The notes below the pieces were generated by a model. That model saw only the letters and a list, made by a program, of their open reading frames with translations, did not search any database and was not told where the DNA came from. 50,111 bases of DNA from CAZOKZ01 sp964580585. GTDB taxonomy: Bacteria > Sumerlaeota > Sumerlaeia > SLMS01 > JAHLLQ01. How positions within the stretch are numbered: position 1 is the stretch's first letter; the number at the start of each line of letters is the position of its first letter. The DNA lies in contig CAZOKZ010000031.1 in the NCBI GenBank assembly GCA_964580585.1, forward strand, positions 1 to 50,111, given 5' to 3'. The translations under genes were made by a program, and so were the position numbers. Shown piece by piece: positions 33,996-43,181 of the stretch.

Positions 33996-35507
33996 ATGCT
34001 CAGCACCAAACTCGACGAACTACGCACCCGTTTGGAAGAAATTTATGACCTGAAAGGCATCACTTGTTTGCTGGAATGGGACATGGAAGTCCTGATGCCG
34101 CCAAAAGGCGCCGAAGCTCGTGGGCGCCAGATGTCCACTTTGGCTGCCATTGCGCATCGTCGAGCCACAGACCCCGCTTTAGGCACATTGCTTGATGAAT
34201 TGTCCGACGACGATTCTCTTTTGCCTGACGACAAGCTGATGGTTGCCGAGGCTCAACACGATTTTCGCCGCGCAACGTGTCTTCCCGAGGCTTTTGTGCG
34301 CGAGCAAACCGAAGCGCATTCCAACGGCTACAGCACCTGGACAGAAGCCCGTCGGGCAAACGACTTCGCCGCGTTCAAACCTGCCTTGGAGCGCAACGTC
34401 GAATTAGCCCGCCGCGCTGCCGATTATTTCGGATACGAGCAATCGCCCTATGATGCGTTGCTCGATCATTACGAGCGCGGAATGACTGCCGCCCGATTGC
34501 GCGCGCTCTTCGGTCCACTCGCCACTTCGCTCAAGGACCTTGTCGCGCGTATTGCTTCCTCGCCATCCAAGCCTGACGTGTCGTGGCTCGACGGCACGAC
34601 GTGGAACCTTCCCGCCCAGGAAAAATTCAGCCACCGCGTGCTCAAGGACATGGGGTACGACTTCGATGCCGGGCGACTCGACGTCGCGCCGCATCCATTT
34701 TGCACGAATTTCGACCTCGCCGACGTGCGCATTACGTCGCGTTATTTCGAGGACATGCCTTTCTCCTCCTTGCAATCGGCCATGCACGAGGGAGGCCACG
34801 CGCTTTACGAACAAGGCTTCGATCCCGACTACCGCGGCACGCCGATTTCCGACGCACCGTCGCTCGGCATTCATGAATGCAACTCGCGCATGTGGGAAAA
34901 CATGATCGGTCGCAGCCTGCCGTTCTGGCGTCACTATATTGGCGTTTTCCGCGAACATTTTCCCGGCCAGGCCGACGCCATCACCGCCGATCAAGCTTAC
35001 GCCGCCGTCAACCAGGTCGCGCCGTCGCTGATCCGTGTCGAAGCCGACGAATGCACGTATAACCTGCATGTGATCATTCGTTTCGAGATTGAATGCGATC
35101 TGATCGAAGGTCGCCTTGCCGTCGGCGACCTGCCCGACGCGTGGAATGCAAAATACAAAGAATACCTCGGCATCGACGTTCCCAACGACGCCAATGGCTG
35201 TATGCAGGACGTGCATTGGTCCGCCGGATTGCTGGGATATTTTCCGACCTATACACTTGGGAATTTATATGCGGCCCAGATTTTCGAGAAAATCCTCGCC
35301 GACATGCCTGATCTTTGGGCAAACGTTGAAAGCGGAAAATTACTCGGCTTGCGCGAATGGCTTCGCGAGCACATTCATCTTGTTGGCCGCCGCAAAATGG
35401 CACCCGAAATCGTCGAAACAATCACCGGCAAAGCACCCGACAGCGCCGCGTTTTTACGTTACCTCGAAACCAAGTTCGGTGCGTTGTATAGTTTGAACGG
35501 CAAATGA
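33996..35507 (+). CDS. M32-family metallocarboxypeptidase (carboxypeptidase Taq)
   Basis: A 503-residue cytoplasmic carboxypeptidase. The zinc motif HEGGH is at 264-268 and the third ligand is in GIHECNSRMWEN (293-302, family HESQSRxxEN). Other family blocks are HPFCTNF, DVRITSRY and YNLHVIIRFEIE. M32 enzymes remove C-terminal residues with broad specificity. The start at 33996 gives the usual 500-residue length; GGGGAG lies about 10 bases upstream. The frame is open further upstream but the extension lacks family similarity. Confidence 0.93.
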   Translation: MLSTKLDELRTRLEEIYDLKGITCLLEWDMEVLMPPKGAEARGRQMSTLAAIAHRRATDPALGTLLDELSDDDSLLPDDKLMVAEAQHDFRRATCLPEAFVREQTEAHSNGYSTWTEARRANDFAAFKPALERNVELARRAADYFGYEQSPYDALLDHYERGMTAARLRALFGPLATSLKDLVARIASSPSKPDVSWLDGTTWNLPAQEKFSHRVLKDMGYDFDAGRLDVAPHPFCTNFDLADVRITSRYFEDMPFSSLQSAMHEGGHALYEQGFDPDYRGTPISDAPSLGIHECNSRMWENMIGRSLPFWRHYIGVFREHFPGQADAITADQAYAAVNQVAPSLIRVEADECTYNLHVIIRFEIECDLIEGRLAVGDLPDAWNAKYKEYLGIDVPNDANGCMQDVHWSAGLLGYFPTYTLGNLYAAQIFEKILADMPDLWANVESGKLLGLREWLREHIHLVGRRKMAPEIVETITGKAPDSAAFLRYLETKFGALYSLNGK

Positions 35508-35549
35508 TATTAACGTTCGTATTAATGTTTGTTATTAAATCCAAACACG

Positions 35550-35579
35550 CACACCCCGCTGCTCGCGCAGCGGGGTGTG
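35550..35579. terminator. Strong hairpin in a convergent gap
   Basis: A perfect 13-bp stem (CACACCCCGCTGC / GCAGCGGGGTGTG) with a TCGC loop lies 42 bases after the M32 stop codon, between convergent genes. No T-run follows on the + strand and only TGTTT follows on the minus strand, so termination strength is uncertain. Confidence 0.5.
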
Positions 35580-35617
35580 AAGTTAAGGGGAACCGCCTTG
35601 CATTCAAACGACAAAAA

Positions 35618-35708
35618 CCCCGTCAGGGGTGAATGAACGTTGCCCAGCATTTCAGGGCTGGGTCTGAAGTCCAAATAATAAATGAGTCCCAGCGGGACGA
35701 TTGAAGCG
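35618..35708. repeat. Cluster of short palindromes
   Basis: Three small hairpins in 90 bases: CCCC-GTCA-GGGG (35618-35629), CCCAGC...GCTGGG (about 35643-35661) and GTCCC-AGC-GGGAC (35696-35708), joined by spacers such as TGAATGAACGTTG. The style matches palindromic spacer repeats often seen in intergenic DNA of environmental bacteria. No gene is present in 35508-35750. Confidence 0.5.
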
Positions 35709-35750
35709 TTGAATAACGTTTTTCGAAAACAGCAGAATGCTCGGATTAAA

Positions 35751-36311
35751 TTATTCAGACGGATATTTCTCGTAATATATCCGACGTTTTATTGGAGCCG
35801 TAACTCTATCCGGTTGTGGCTCAAGGAACAATTGATAGTAAGGCCAGTGGGATAACCGTTCTCTTTTTTTTACCCATTCAATCCGAATCCGACGCGCTTC
35901 CGGTAGCTCAGCTAAAGAATACACAATCCATGAATCGCCTTCCGAAAGAGGGATTATTGTTGGGCTTTGATGGGACAAAAGGTTGTCACCTTCTGGTTTG
36001 TACAAAAAGTAATTATTATAGAGCCTACCATCGACATCGAAAATGACTTGTTCCAACTCCTCGATCGTTTTGGGTTCGTTTGACTCAACGCGCACCGAAG
36101 TATCCTCTGTCCGGCGTTCTGTTTCACGAGACAAATATAAATCGGGTACAAGACCAATGTGTTCGTCCGAAATGATGATATTGTTGTTAATAATTTGAGA
36201 TTGTTTTTTCCTTGCAAGGTTACTCAACGTAAAGTGAGTCAGAATTATCAATAGAATGATTCCAAATGGAACGATAAAATCCCGCCACGACCATTTTGAT
36301 TCTTCCATCAT
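35751..36311 (-). CDS. Membrane-anchored hypothetical protein
   Basis: A 186-residue protein with a single N-terminal helix (FIVPFGIILLIILTHFTL) after a short charged segment, so it is probably anchored with the rest outside the cytoplasm. No domain recognised; the body has EELEQVIFDVDGRLYNN and SWIVYSLAELPEARRIRIEW. It is AT-rich. The ATG at 36311 is chosen with GGGGTGG upstream; a TTG 15 bases earlier is possible. Confidence 0.55.
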   Translation of the reverse strand: MMEESKWSWRDFIVPFGIILLIILTHFTLSNLARKKQSQIINNNIIISDEHIGLVPDLYLSRETERRTEDTSVRVESNEPKTIEELEQVIFDVDGRLYNNYFLYKPEGDNLLSHQSPTIIPLSEGDSWIVYSLAELPEARRIRIEWVKKRERLSHWPYYQLFLEPQPDRVTAPIKRRIYYEKYPSE

Positions 36312-36394
36312 ACCACCCCGTAACAAGCTCGCCAGGAAGCATTCTCCCTGGCGAGCAAACTAAAAACTAAAAACTGTGAACTAAAAACTATTTC

Positions 36395-36696
36395 TCACGT
36401 ACTATGCATCTCGCGCGCTTTTGCCAGATGCTCGTCGATTTTACGGATGCGGGATTCGGCGAATGCAATGCCCGCCAGGATGAATTCCTTGCGGCTGTTG
36501 GCGAGGTGTTCGGTCACTTCGAGCGGCACGCACTCCATCACCTTCTCGCGCGCTTTGTCTTTCATTTCGCAAAACGCCGCGCCGGGATGCCAGCCGCCTT
36601 TCGGTGCCTCGTCTTCTTCATCGTAGAACGTTTCCACCGGTTCCTGTTCCGGAGCCGCCTGTTGTTCGTCTTTCATTTCTTCGGGCTTATCGGTCA
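36395..36696 (-). CDS. Small acidic protein, unknown function
   Basis: A 100-residue protein. The first 40 residues are acidic and probably disordered (ETFYDEEDEAPKGG); the remainder is helical and may form a coiled coil (VTEHLANSRKEFILAGIAFAE). No family recognised. GGGAGG 8 bases before the ATG is a strong ribosome binding site. It follows queD on the same strand after 101 bases. Confidence 0.6.
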
Positions 36697-36797
36697 TGAG
36701 AATGCCTCCCAATGGATGTCAATTTCATCACCCTTGCATTGAAACAAAAAAAGTGCCGAACGCCAAGGAAAAACACAGGGACAGCCGAAACCCGATT

Positions 36798-37235
36798 TTA
36801 TGGAGCGTACGTCGCGCTGCTGTTGGGAGTTTCCCACACCACGATGGATTTCAGCCGCACCTGGTTGCCGAACCGCGATTTGCAGTCCTCCACCATTTGC
36901 TCGTAACACCACCGCGCCAAATTTTCCGCCGTTGGAACGCAATCGAACACAATCACCTTGAAATTATTTTCCAACAAAAACTCCATAAGCTTTGTGTCTT
37001 CTTTCCACACCATGAAGCCATGGTCGAGCGGATCGTGCACGCGCTCGGTCAGGATGTGTTTCAGATCGCCGAAGTCCATCACCATGCCCAAATCGCTGAC
37101 GTCTTCTTTTTCGACCACCGTACCCTCCAGCGTGGCGATAATCCGGTAACGGTGACCATGCACGTTGCAGCACTTGGCCTTGTGCAGGGGAATCCGGTGT
37201 CCTGCATCGATTTGAATTTCGCGTGAGACTTCCAA
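36798..37235 (-). CDS. queD: 6-carboxytetrahydropterin synthase QueD (6-pyruvoyl-tetrahydropterin synthase family)
   Basis: QueD converts dihydroneopterin triphosphate to 6-carboxy-tetrahydropterin on the queuosine/7-deazaguanine pathway. Zinc ligands are H13 (DAGHRI), H26 and H28 (VHGHRY); the catalytic Cys is C22 in the CxxxHGH motif; DFGDLKHIL and DPLDHGFM follow, and the C-terminal Glu is in VVWETPNSSATY. At 145 aa it is a typical length. It starts with TTG, decided by AAGGA 8 bases upstream. A GC-rich hairpin with a U-rich tail sits immediately upstream. No queC, queE or queF is in the window. Confidence 0.9.
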   Translation of the reverse strand: MEVSREIQIDAGHRIPLHKAKCCNVHGHRYRIIATLEGTVVEKEDVSDLGMVMDFGDLKHILTERVHDPLDHGFMVWKEDTKLMEFLLENNFKVIVFDCVPTAENLARWCYEQMVEDCKSRFGNQVRLKSIVVWETPNSSATYAP

Positions 37236-37252
37236 TGTCGTGGTCCTTATAA

Positions 37253-37292
37253 GTAAAAATAATCCCCGCCCGCGCGAAATCGGCGGGCGGGG
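37253..37292 (-). terminator. Terminator-like hairpin between the flavoprotein gene and queD
   Basis: On the minus strand a perfect 10-bp GC stem (CCCCGCCCGC / GCGGGCGGGG) with a 9-base loop is followed by ATTATTTTTA. It lies 42 bases after the stop of the gene at 37335 and ends about 5 bases before the queD ribosome binding site, leaving almost no room for a separate queD promoter. Confidence 0.75.
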
Positions 37293-37334
37293 GAGTCATC
37301 AGGTTGTCTTTGGCCCGCCGGGGCGAGGGGAAAT

Positions 37335-38759
37335 TCAGGCGTCACGTTCCAGAAGGTAATCCAGCACATCCTTGCTCGAATACGTTTGACCCTTCAAATC
37401 CAGGAACGGCTTCAAAATTGCCAGATCGTTCCCCGCCGTCAGCAACGGCAATTCTCGGTAGCCGGACTTTTGTTGCTGCTCCAGCCCGATGTTGGCGACC
37501 AGGGCGTTGCACAGACACTTGCGCCCGACCGTTTCTTCCAGTTCGCCGCCTTTTTTCACGAACTCTTCAACCGGTTCGGAAGGACAACGATAGCCAATGG
37601 ACCCATCTTCTTTCTGATAGGCTTTGCGCAAATAACCCAAGTCGCAAATTCGTGGGCGTTCCAGATAGGCGTCGTTTTCCGACAACGTGCCGGGCAATTC
37701 GACAACCTTGAATGGGAACCCTGTGGGGGAACCCAATGGATCGGTGAAGACGGCGATTTCGTTTTTGCTGCACGCCTCGATCACCTGCTGACGTAAATTG
37801 GGATCGAGTCCCGATTCCTGGCAGAAGGCAAACAACGTTCCCACTTGGATTCCGGTACCGCCGACTTCCAGAGCGTATTTCAGCCGCTCGGGGCTGCCGC
37901 ACGAGCCAGCGAGCCAAAACGGAAGGCCCAACTTGGCAATTTGCCCAAAATCCACCTCGTCGCGCGGACCGTATGCCGGTTCGCCGCGATCGGTCAGCTT
38001 CATCGGTCCGCGTGGAGGCGCGTTGTGGCCGCCCGCTGTCGGGGCTTCCACCACAAAGCCGTCGATTTTTCCGGTCGCACGTTTCAACAAGGCCTGCGCC
38101 AGTGTTGCGGAAGAAATAATGGCCAAAAATTTCGGACGTCCCACCGACGGCAAGTCCTCGCCGAACAGCTCGTTTGGCTTGATCACCATGCGGTGCTGCT
38201 CGCCGGACTTCGTTTCCTCGACGGCAATCGCCATACTGGCGGGTTTGTGCTGGCTCAAATTGTCAAGAATCCCGGGAATTTCCCACGGGATGCCCGCACC
38301 CATTAAAACGTAATCGACTCCAGCCAGGACCGCTCCGTAAAGCGAGGCCAGATTTGGAACCTGGATTTTCTCCAGCAGGTTAATCCCCACCAAACCGTCG
38401 TGGCCTTCTTTGGCCAGCCAGACCTCGACGAAATTCGCCAGCACCGCATACTGTTGCTGCTGGATCGTCGGGTTCAGTCCATAAAAAGGCAGCCGGGTAA
38501 ATGGTTGGTCCTTCGGCTTGCCACCGGGGATGTAAAATTTGTTTTCAAACTTTTGAGCGATTTCGGGAAAAGGGAAATGCGCCAGCGCCCGACGAACGTG
38601 ATCGCCGGGATCTCCTGCCTGCAGGATGCGCACTTGAATCGAATCCAGCGCTGTGCCCGAGACCACGCCCAGTTGCCCTTGTTGGGAAACGGTACGCGCC
38701 AACCGCCAATTTGAAACAGCGGCTCCCATTCCCCCTTGAATGATTACCGGGTCAGTCAT
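37335..38759 (-). CDS. Nitronate monooxygenase / PfaD-like FMN protein
   Basis: A 474-residue TIM-barrel flavoprotein of the 2-nitropropane dioxygenase family. Signatures: VIIQGGMGAAVSNWRLARTV at the N-terminus (family P.IQGGM), VEAPTAGGHNAPPRG (family E..AGGH), WLAGSCGSPERL and GTGIQVGTLFAF for FMN phosphate binding. The length and the cysteine-containing C-terminal part are closer to PfaD-type enoyl reductases or long NMO-like proteins than to the classical 350-residue enzyme. The substrate is unknown. GGAG precedes the ATG. Confidence 0.75.
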   Translation of the reverse strand: MTDPVIIQGGMGAAVSNWRLARTVSQQGQLGVVSGTALDSIQVRILQAGDPGDHVRRALAHFPFPEIAQKFENKFYIPGGKPKDQPFTRLPFYGLNPTIQQQQYAVLANFVEVWLAKEGHDGLVGINLLEKIQVPNLASLYGAVLAGVDYVLMGAGIPWEIPGILDNLSQHKPASMAIAVEETKSGEQHRMVIKPNELFGEDLPSVGRPKFLAIISSATLAQALLKRATGKIDGFVVEAPTAGGHNAPPRGPMKLTDRGEPAYGPRDEVDFGQIAKLGLPFWLAGSCGSPERLKYALEVGGTGIQVGTLFAFCQESGLDPNLRQQVIEACSKNEIAVFTDPLGSPTGFPFKVVELPGTLSENDAYLERPRICDLGYLRKAYQKEDGSIGYRCPSEPVEEFVKKGGELEETVGRKCLCNALVANIGLEQQQKSGYRELPLLTAGNDLAILKPFLDLKGQTYSSKDVLDYLLERDA

Positions 38760-38980
38760 CTATCTCTCTCCACCATAGTTGAAAAACAAGGATCGGAATA
38801 GCGAGGGGCTGTATGTTGATCGACGAGGGCATGCAGATAAGCGGGAGTCCAATTGTCGATTATGGAAATAAACTTCAAGCGGTAAGTCCTTGATTTTGAG
38901 CGATTTACAAATGCGACGCTCGAAATTCTGTGTCTTCGATCCGCCCGATTATTCATGAGCAGCATCAACTTCCTGCAAGA

Positions 38981-39298
38981 CTATGACGTGGGCACTGCTC
39001 CGGTTGCTACCATAATTGCTGCGAGCACGACCACGGTGATAACCATCCAAATAACCGGCCCGGCGATCAATACGACAATCCACAAAACCAACTTGTCGCG
39101 AACCATGTTCAGCATGTAAAAATAACCGGCGGCAAACACGAACGCTAGCACGGCGGCTATCAATCCTCCTACTACCCCACTGCCAAACATCAACTGAATG
39201 CACAAAATGAGGGCGGCATAAATTCCTGCAAAGAGAAACGGTTTCTCGACCTGCCCCTGAATAAACGCCATCGCAAATAGAATCACCAGTCCCAGCAT
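38981..39298 (-). CDS. Small polytopic membrane protein
   Basis: A 105-residue protein with four hydrophobic helices (LVILFAMAFIQG, FLFAGIYAALILCIQLMF, LIAAVLAFVFAAGYFYML, LWIVVLIAGPVIWMVITVVV). No family recognised. GAGG lies 8 bases upstream of the ATG. The gap 38760-38980 downstream has no other supported gene. Confidence 0.6.
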   Translation of the reverse strand: MLGLVILFAMAFIQGQVEKPFLFAGIYAALILCIQLMFGSGVVGGLIAAVLAFVFAAGYFYMLNMVRDKLVLWIVVLIAGPVIWMVITVVVLAAIMVATGAVPTS

Positions 39299-39413
39299 CG
39301 CTTCGCCTCGTACTCAAAGGACTTCCAAACCATGCCGCAGTTGGCCGAAAATCCAGATGGTTGACACCCATCAATCGTTGCGGCATTGATCCAGACGCCC
39401 GAAGGTGACAGTG

Positions 39414-40115
39414 TCAATGGTTTCCTCCACAACCCTGGCGCGAGTCCGCTAAATTCTCAAACCAACGAGCCACTCGCACGGCGATTTCTCCATCGCGATG
39501 AGGATACCCTTTGCTGGGATCGCGGTTCAACACCGCGCTATCTCCCGTCTCGCAAAACTGTGCCATTCCCTCGAAATTCGCCCAATAAAAGATGCCCCAA
39601 TTTTCCAGGCTCCATTCTTCCATGAACGGGTTTATCTCGTAATCGATGTAAAAGAGCCGTCCATCGCGGGAAACGACGAAATTGGCCGGAAAAAAATCCG
39701 CGTTCAAGCCATTGGTGGCCAAATGCTCCGCCATCGATGCCAGCTCGCGAACCATCTCAAGGGTAACGTTGCCTTGGGCGATCACTTTTGAAGCAACTGG
39801 GCCATCGATGTATTCTTTCAGCAAGATCTGCGCCTCGGAATCGTATCCCAGAAGACGCGGGACCGGTACCTGGAGCGCGCACAATCGTTCGTAGGCGTCG
39901 ATTTCCACCGCCAGTTTATCGCCGCTGAACTGGTAGTACGGACATGGTTCCTGGTGAATTTGTTTCAGCACGTACTTGTCGTTCGATTTGCAATGCGTGG
40001 CCAGCCACGAGTAGCCCGACTTGCCCTTGCCAAGAAGTTTTTCCAACCGCAAAGGACGGCCACAAAACGTACCCTCATGCCCTGGCTCGAATTTACCGCA
40101 ATTGGTTGGGTCCAT
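39414..40115 (-). CDS. Small atypical protein-kinase-like phosphotransferase
   Basis: A 233-residue kinase-fold protein. Gly-rich loop LLGKGKSGYSWLA (about 26-38), ATP-binding Lys in KYVLKQIH, a conserved Glu in AVEIDAYERL, hinge LLKEYIDGPV, catalytic-loop-like NADFFPANFVV and metal-binding FYIDYEINPF. It is reduced in size like RIO/Bud32 or ABC1-type kinases and aminoglycoside phosphotransferases. The substrate is unknown. The N-terminus has two cysteines (NCGKF, TFCGR). It lies 78 bases upstream of nothing obvious and 78 bases downstream of the FkbM gene on the same strand. Confidence 0.65.
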   Translation of the reverse strand: MDPTNCGKFEPGHEGTFCGRPLRLEKLLGKGKSGYSWLATHCKSNDKYVLKQIHQEPCPYYQFSGDKLAVEIDAYERLCALQVPVPRLLGYDSEAQILLKEYIDGPVASKVIAQGNVTLEMVRELASMAEHLATNGLNADFFPANFVVSRDGRLFYIDYEINPFMEEWSLENWGIFYWANFEGMAQFCETGDSAVLNRDPSKGYPHRDGEIAVRVARWFENLADSRQGCGGNH

Positions 40116-40193
40116 GTTCTACCCCCCTTTCACAAACTGGGAAGGCGATTTAGCTCTCCGTCTCTTGGGGAAGCAAGCCAATCGAGATAGGTT

Positions 40194-41138
40194 TTATCGC
40201 TGGTTCAGGAGATGATGGAATTCTTTGGCGGCTCGTTGATGCACCATCAACAGGTCGAAATTGACGTCCGTGCCGGGCAATTCCCGGGCAAGCGCAACAG
40301 CCGTTGGGCGATTCCACGATGCCCACCGCATCGTATAGGGGGCATATCCGTTCGATTCGAGCAATGCGAGCAACTCACTCGCCGACGAACCGAATCGTTT
40401 CAGCACTGGATCGTTGCATTCGGTCAGGATAAAATCCGGCCCATCGGCGGAAGCCAGCCAGTTTTTGGCTCCTCGAAACGCCAGAATTTCGCTTCCCTCG
40501 ATATCGATCTTAAGCAGTCGAACCTTGCCGAATGTCTTGCCCAACTCATCCAGGGTCGTTGCTTCGACAAGAATCGTTTCCGTCGGTTTCTCGCTGGCAT
40601 CCAACGGTTGAACCGATGACCAAGTTGGAAATTCGCTCAGATGGAACTCGATTTTCGCGCCCAGCCGATCCGCCAGTGCGTGTTCGACCAGGTGCCAATT
40701 GGGAAAATGCGCTTCGTTACGCATGACATTGCGTTTCAAGCGCACGTTCAAGGCGGGGTTGGCCTCGATGGACCACACATGACCTTGCGATCCAACCTTG
40801 TTCGCCGCCGCGGCAGAATACAGACCCGCGTTTGTTCCCGCGTCCACAAACGTATCGCCCGGGCGCAGCAACGGAGCCAGAAACGCAAAGCCCTCCTCGC
40901 CCTGAAGCTCGTACGCCATCAGCCGCTCGTGATAATTGTCGAAATCATATTCGATCGTGATATCCCCATGAGCAACCAACCGCGTCCCGCGCATAGATTT
41001 TCCGAACGCGACCGACAAAATCCGGTCCAGTAATCGGTAACCTCGCCGTCGTCCGAAAACCATCGGCCAACGGCGGGCGATTGAGAGAGCCATCGCGGAT
41101 GCGTGGGGGGGAGGGGCGGAATTATTTTGGGAGTCCAT
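40194..41138 (-). CDS. FkbM-family SAM-dependent methyltransferase
   Basis: A 314-residue protein with the FkbM fold: motif I FVDAGTNAGLYSA (SAM binding), SIEANPALNVRLKRN, LLKIDIEGSEILAFRGA (family KIDVEG.E) and ILTECND. Such enzymes O-methylate sugars or lipids of surface polymers. The ATG at 41138 with GGA just upstream is preferred to a longer frame starting at 41189. The gene lies near a small kinase and ftsZ on the same strand. Confidence 0.85.
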   Translation of the reverse strand: MDSQNNSAPPPHASAMALSIARRWPMVFGRRRGYRLLDRILSVAFGKSMRGTRLVAHGDITIEYDFDNYHERLMAYELQGEEGFAFLAPLLRPGDTFVDAGTNAGLYSAAAANKVGSQGHVWSIEANPALNVRLKRNVMRNEAHFPNWHLVEHALADRLGAKIEFHLSEFPTWSSVQPLDASEKPTETILVEATTLDELGKTFGKVRLLKIDIEGSEILAFRGAKNWLASADGPDFILTECNDPVLKRFGSSASELLALLESNGYAPYTMRWASWNRPTAVALARELPGTDVNFDLLMVHQRAAKEFHHLLNQR

Positions 41139-41250
41139 GAAAATCCAAGCATGTATTCGGAAAGCTTGTTGGAAAACAGCGTCCGACAATCATTCGTGAT
41201 CGCTGGGTGGGCACAAGCCGAAAGCCGAATGCGCGATTTGCCTGCTCCGT

Positions 41251-41290
41251 AAAAATGGGAGTTTCCCCAGCGATTGCTCGCCGGGGAAAC
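41251..41290 (-). terminator. Intrinsic terminator of ftsZ
   Basis: On the minus strand a 13-bp stem with one G-U pair (GTTTCCCCGGCGA / TCGCTGGGGAAAC) and a GCAA tetraloop is followed by TCCCATTTTT. It lies about 35 bases after the ftsZ stop codon. Confidence 0.85.
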
Positions 41291-41324
41291 TTCTCCGCTC
41301 AGGGTTGGCCATTGGATAAACTGC

Positions 41325-42836
41325 TTAGTCGAACAAGCTGCGACGACGGCGGAGGAAAGCGGGGGTGTCGTAATCTTCTTTCGGTTCGGCTTGTTCCGTT
41401 GCGGCGGGCGAGAACTGCGGCACCTGGGCCTTGGACGGTGCTTCGGCTGCTTTCGGTGCGCGGGTGTCCGACGTGCCCGAATCGAACAGCGACGCGCTCG
41501 AAGCCGGGCGAACCGCCGAGCGTTCAGTGGGCGCCGAGGAAGAAGGCGCTACGCGGATCGTCGGTTGAGGGCCGCTCGACAGGCGACGGGCGCCACCGCC
41601 ATTGGTACCGCCAGCGTTTTCTGTCGGAGCCTTCTCGTCGTCCATCAGGCGGTCCAGCGAATCGCGAAGCGTCAACGATTTGCGGGGCGCTTCCGGAGCC
41701 GGAGCCGCTTTGGCCTTCGGTGCTTCGTCCTGGAACAGCGGCGAGGACTTGATTTCGTCCAGAATGCCGAGGCCAGAGTCGGAAAGTTCCGGCGCTGGGG
41801 TTGCTGAACGCGCGCGAGCCGGAGCGACCGGCGCGGATTCAAACGCCTTCTGGAGTTCGCGTTTGCGGTGCAATTCGTCGCTGAAACCCGTGGCGATAAT
41901 CGTCACGCGCATCGTGTCGGTCATGCTTTCATCAATCACCGCGCCGAAAATGATTTCGGCATCCGGGTCGGCGGCTTGCGCGACGAGTTCGGTCGCTTCG
42001 CTCACCTCGGCCAACGTCATGTCGGGGCCACCGGTGATGCAGATCAGCAGGCCGGTTGCGCCGTCGATGACAACCTTGTCCAGCAGCGGGCTGCTGGTGG
42101 CTTTCTTGACGGCTTCGCTGGCGCGGGATTCGCCCTTGCCAAGGCCGACGCCCATCACGGCGCCGCCACGACCGCCCATAATCGTATGAATGTCGTTGAA
42201 ATCCACGTTGATCAAGCCCGGCGTCGCCACCAGGTCGCTGATCGAGGAAACCGCCTGGCTCAGGACCTTATCCGCCGCCTGGAAGGCTTCGCGCATGGGA
42301 ACCTTCGGGCCAACGACATCGAGCAGCCGTTCGTTGTTGATGACGATGACGGTGTCGCTGCCTTCGCGGATGCGTTCCAGACCGCTGTCGGCGGACTTCA
42401 TGCGGCGCGGGCCTTCAAACTTGAATGGTTTCGTAACGATGGAAACGGTCAGAATGCCCATTTCTTTGGCGATTTGAGCAACCACAGGCGAAGCGCCCGT
42501 GCCGGTGCCGCCGCCCAGGCCCGACGTGACGAACACAATGTCGGCGCCTTGCAGCGTATCGATCATCAGCTCGCGCGCGTCCAGCATGCATTTTTCACCC
42601 AAACGTGGGTCCGCACCGCAACCGCGGCCCAACGTAAGGTCGGCGCCGATCTGAATGCGATTCGGGCATTTGCTGCGTTTCAGAGCTTGAAGGTCGGAGT
42701 TGACAACGTAGAATTCGACATTCTGGATACCCAGGTCGAACATGGAATCGACAGCGTTGCAACCGCCACCGCCGACACCAACCACTTTAATGCGTGCGAA
42801 CCCAGCGGGTTCATCTTCGAGAACAAATTCAGGCAT
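41325..42836 (-). CDS. ftsZ: Cell division protein FtsZ
   Basis: The tubulin-like GTPase that forms the division ring. The GTP-binding signature SGLGGGTGTGASP is at about residue 105, with VGVGGGGCNAVD at the N-terminus, the T7 loop NVDFNDI that completes the neighbour's active site, and TGGPDMTLAEVSEA. The globular part ends near residue 325; a 160-residue variable linker rich in Pro, Ser and Ala follows, and the extreme C-terminus DYDTPAFLRRRRSLF is the conserved peptide that binds FtsA/ZipA-like partners. The ATG at 42836 has AGAGGT 8 bases upstream. The usual neighbour ftsA is not adjacent. Ends at a terminator. Confidence 0.97.
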   Translation of the reverse strand: MPEFVLEDEPAGFARIKVVGVGGGGCNAVDSMFDLGIQNVEFYVVNSDLQALKRSKCPNRIQIGADLTLGRGCGADPRLGEKCMLDARELMIDTLQGADIVFVTSGLGGGTGTGASPVVAQIAKEMGILTVSIVTKPFKFEGPRRMKSADSGLERIREGSDTVIVINNERLLDVVGPKVPMREAFQAADKVLSQAVSSISDLVATPGLINVDFNDIHTIMGGRGGAVMGVGLGKGESRASEAVKKATSSPLLDKVVIDGATGLLICITGGPDMTLAEVSEATELVAQAADPDAEIIFGAVIDESMTDTMRVTIIATGFSDELHRKRELQKAFESAPVAPARARSATPAPELSDSGLGILDEIKSSPLFQDEAPKAKAAPAPEAPRKSLTLRDSLDRLMDDEKAPTENAGGTNGGGARRLSSGPQPTIRVAPSSSAPTERSAVRPASSASLFDSGTSDTRAPKAAEAPSKAQVPQFSPAATEQAEPKEDYDTPAFLRRRRSLFD

Positions 42837-43181
42837 GGGCACTACCTCTCGGGAACGGGAAATTGATCACAGGGTCCGGGAACAGGAACAGCAGCAGGAA
42901 CACCCTAAGCGGAGAGAGACAAGTCTCGTGCGTTGTGATTTCGAGTTTTTCTGACAAGTCTCCTTGGGAGATGTAATCCAGGCTGGCAACTAACCAGTCC
43001 CACCTTTATCGTGAGCAACCCAGACTACGCCGAACAGTGTCAAGAACTAGTTTTGGAAAATTTTAGAAAAAATGAGGAGAACCTGGGGAAAAGTATTTAG
43101 CTAGGTATAGTTGACGGCTGCTTTATTTGGTCCGAAAATAATGTATCTGATACCATCCTGAAAAATGTGCCCTTAGTCCTA
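42837..43181. other. Intergenic region upstream of ftsZ
   Basis: About 345 bases with no gene. A TTGACA box lies on the minus strand at 43038-43043 but has no good -10 at normal distance. The ftsZ promoter should lie here. Nothing else recognisable. Confidence 0.3.

Noticed and set aside
35618..35708. Small structured RNA gene made of three hairpins
   Set aside because: The hairpins are short and are palindromic words of a kind that recurs in intergenic DNA of many bacteria; no promoter or terminator frames them.
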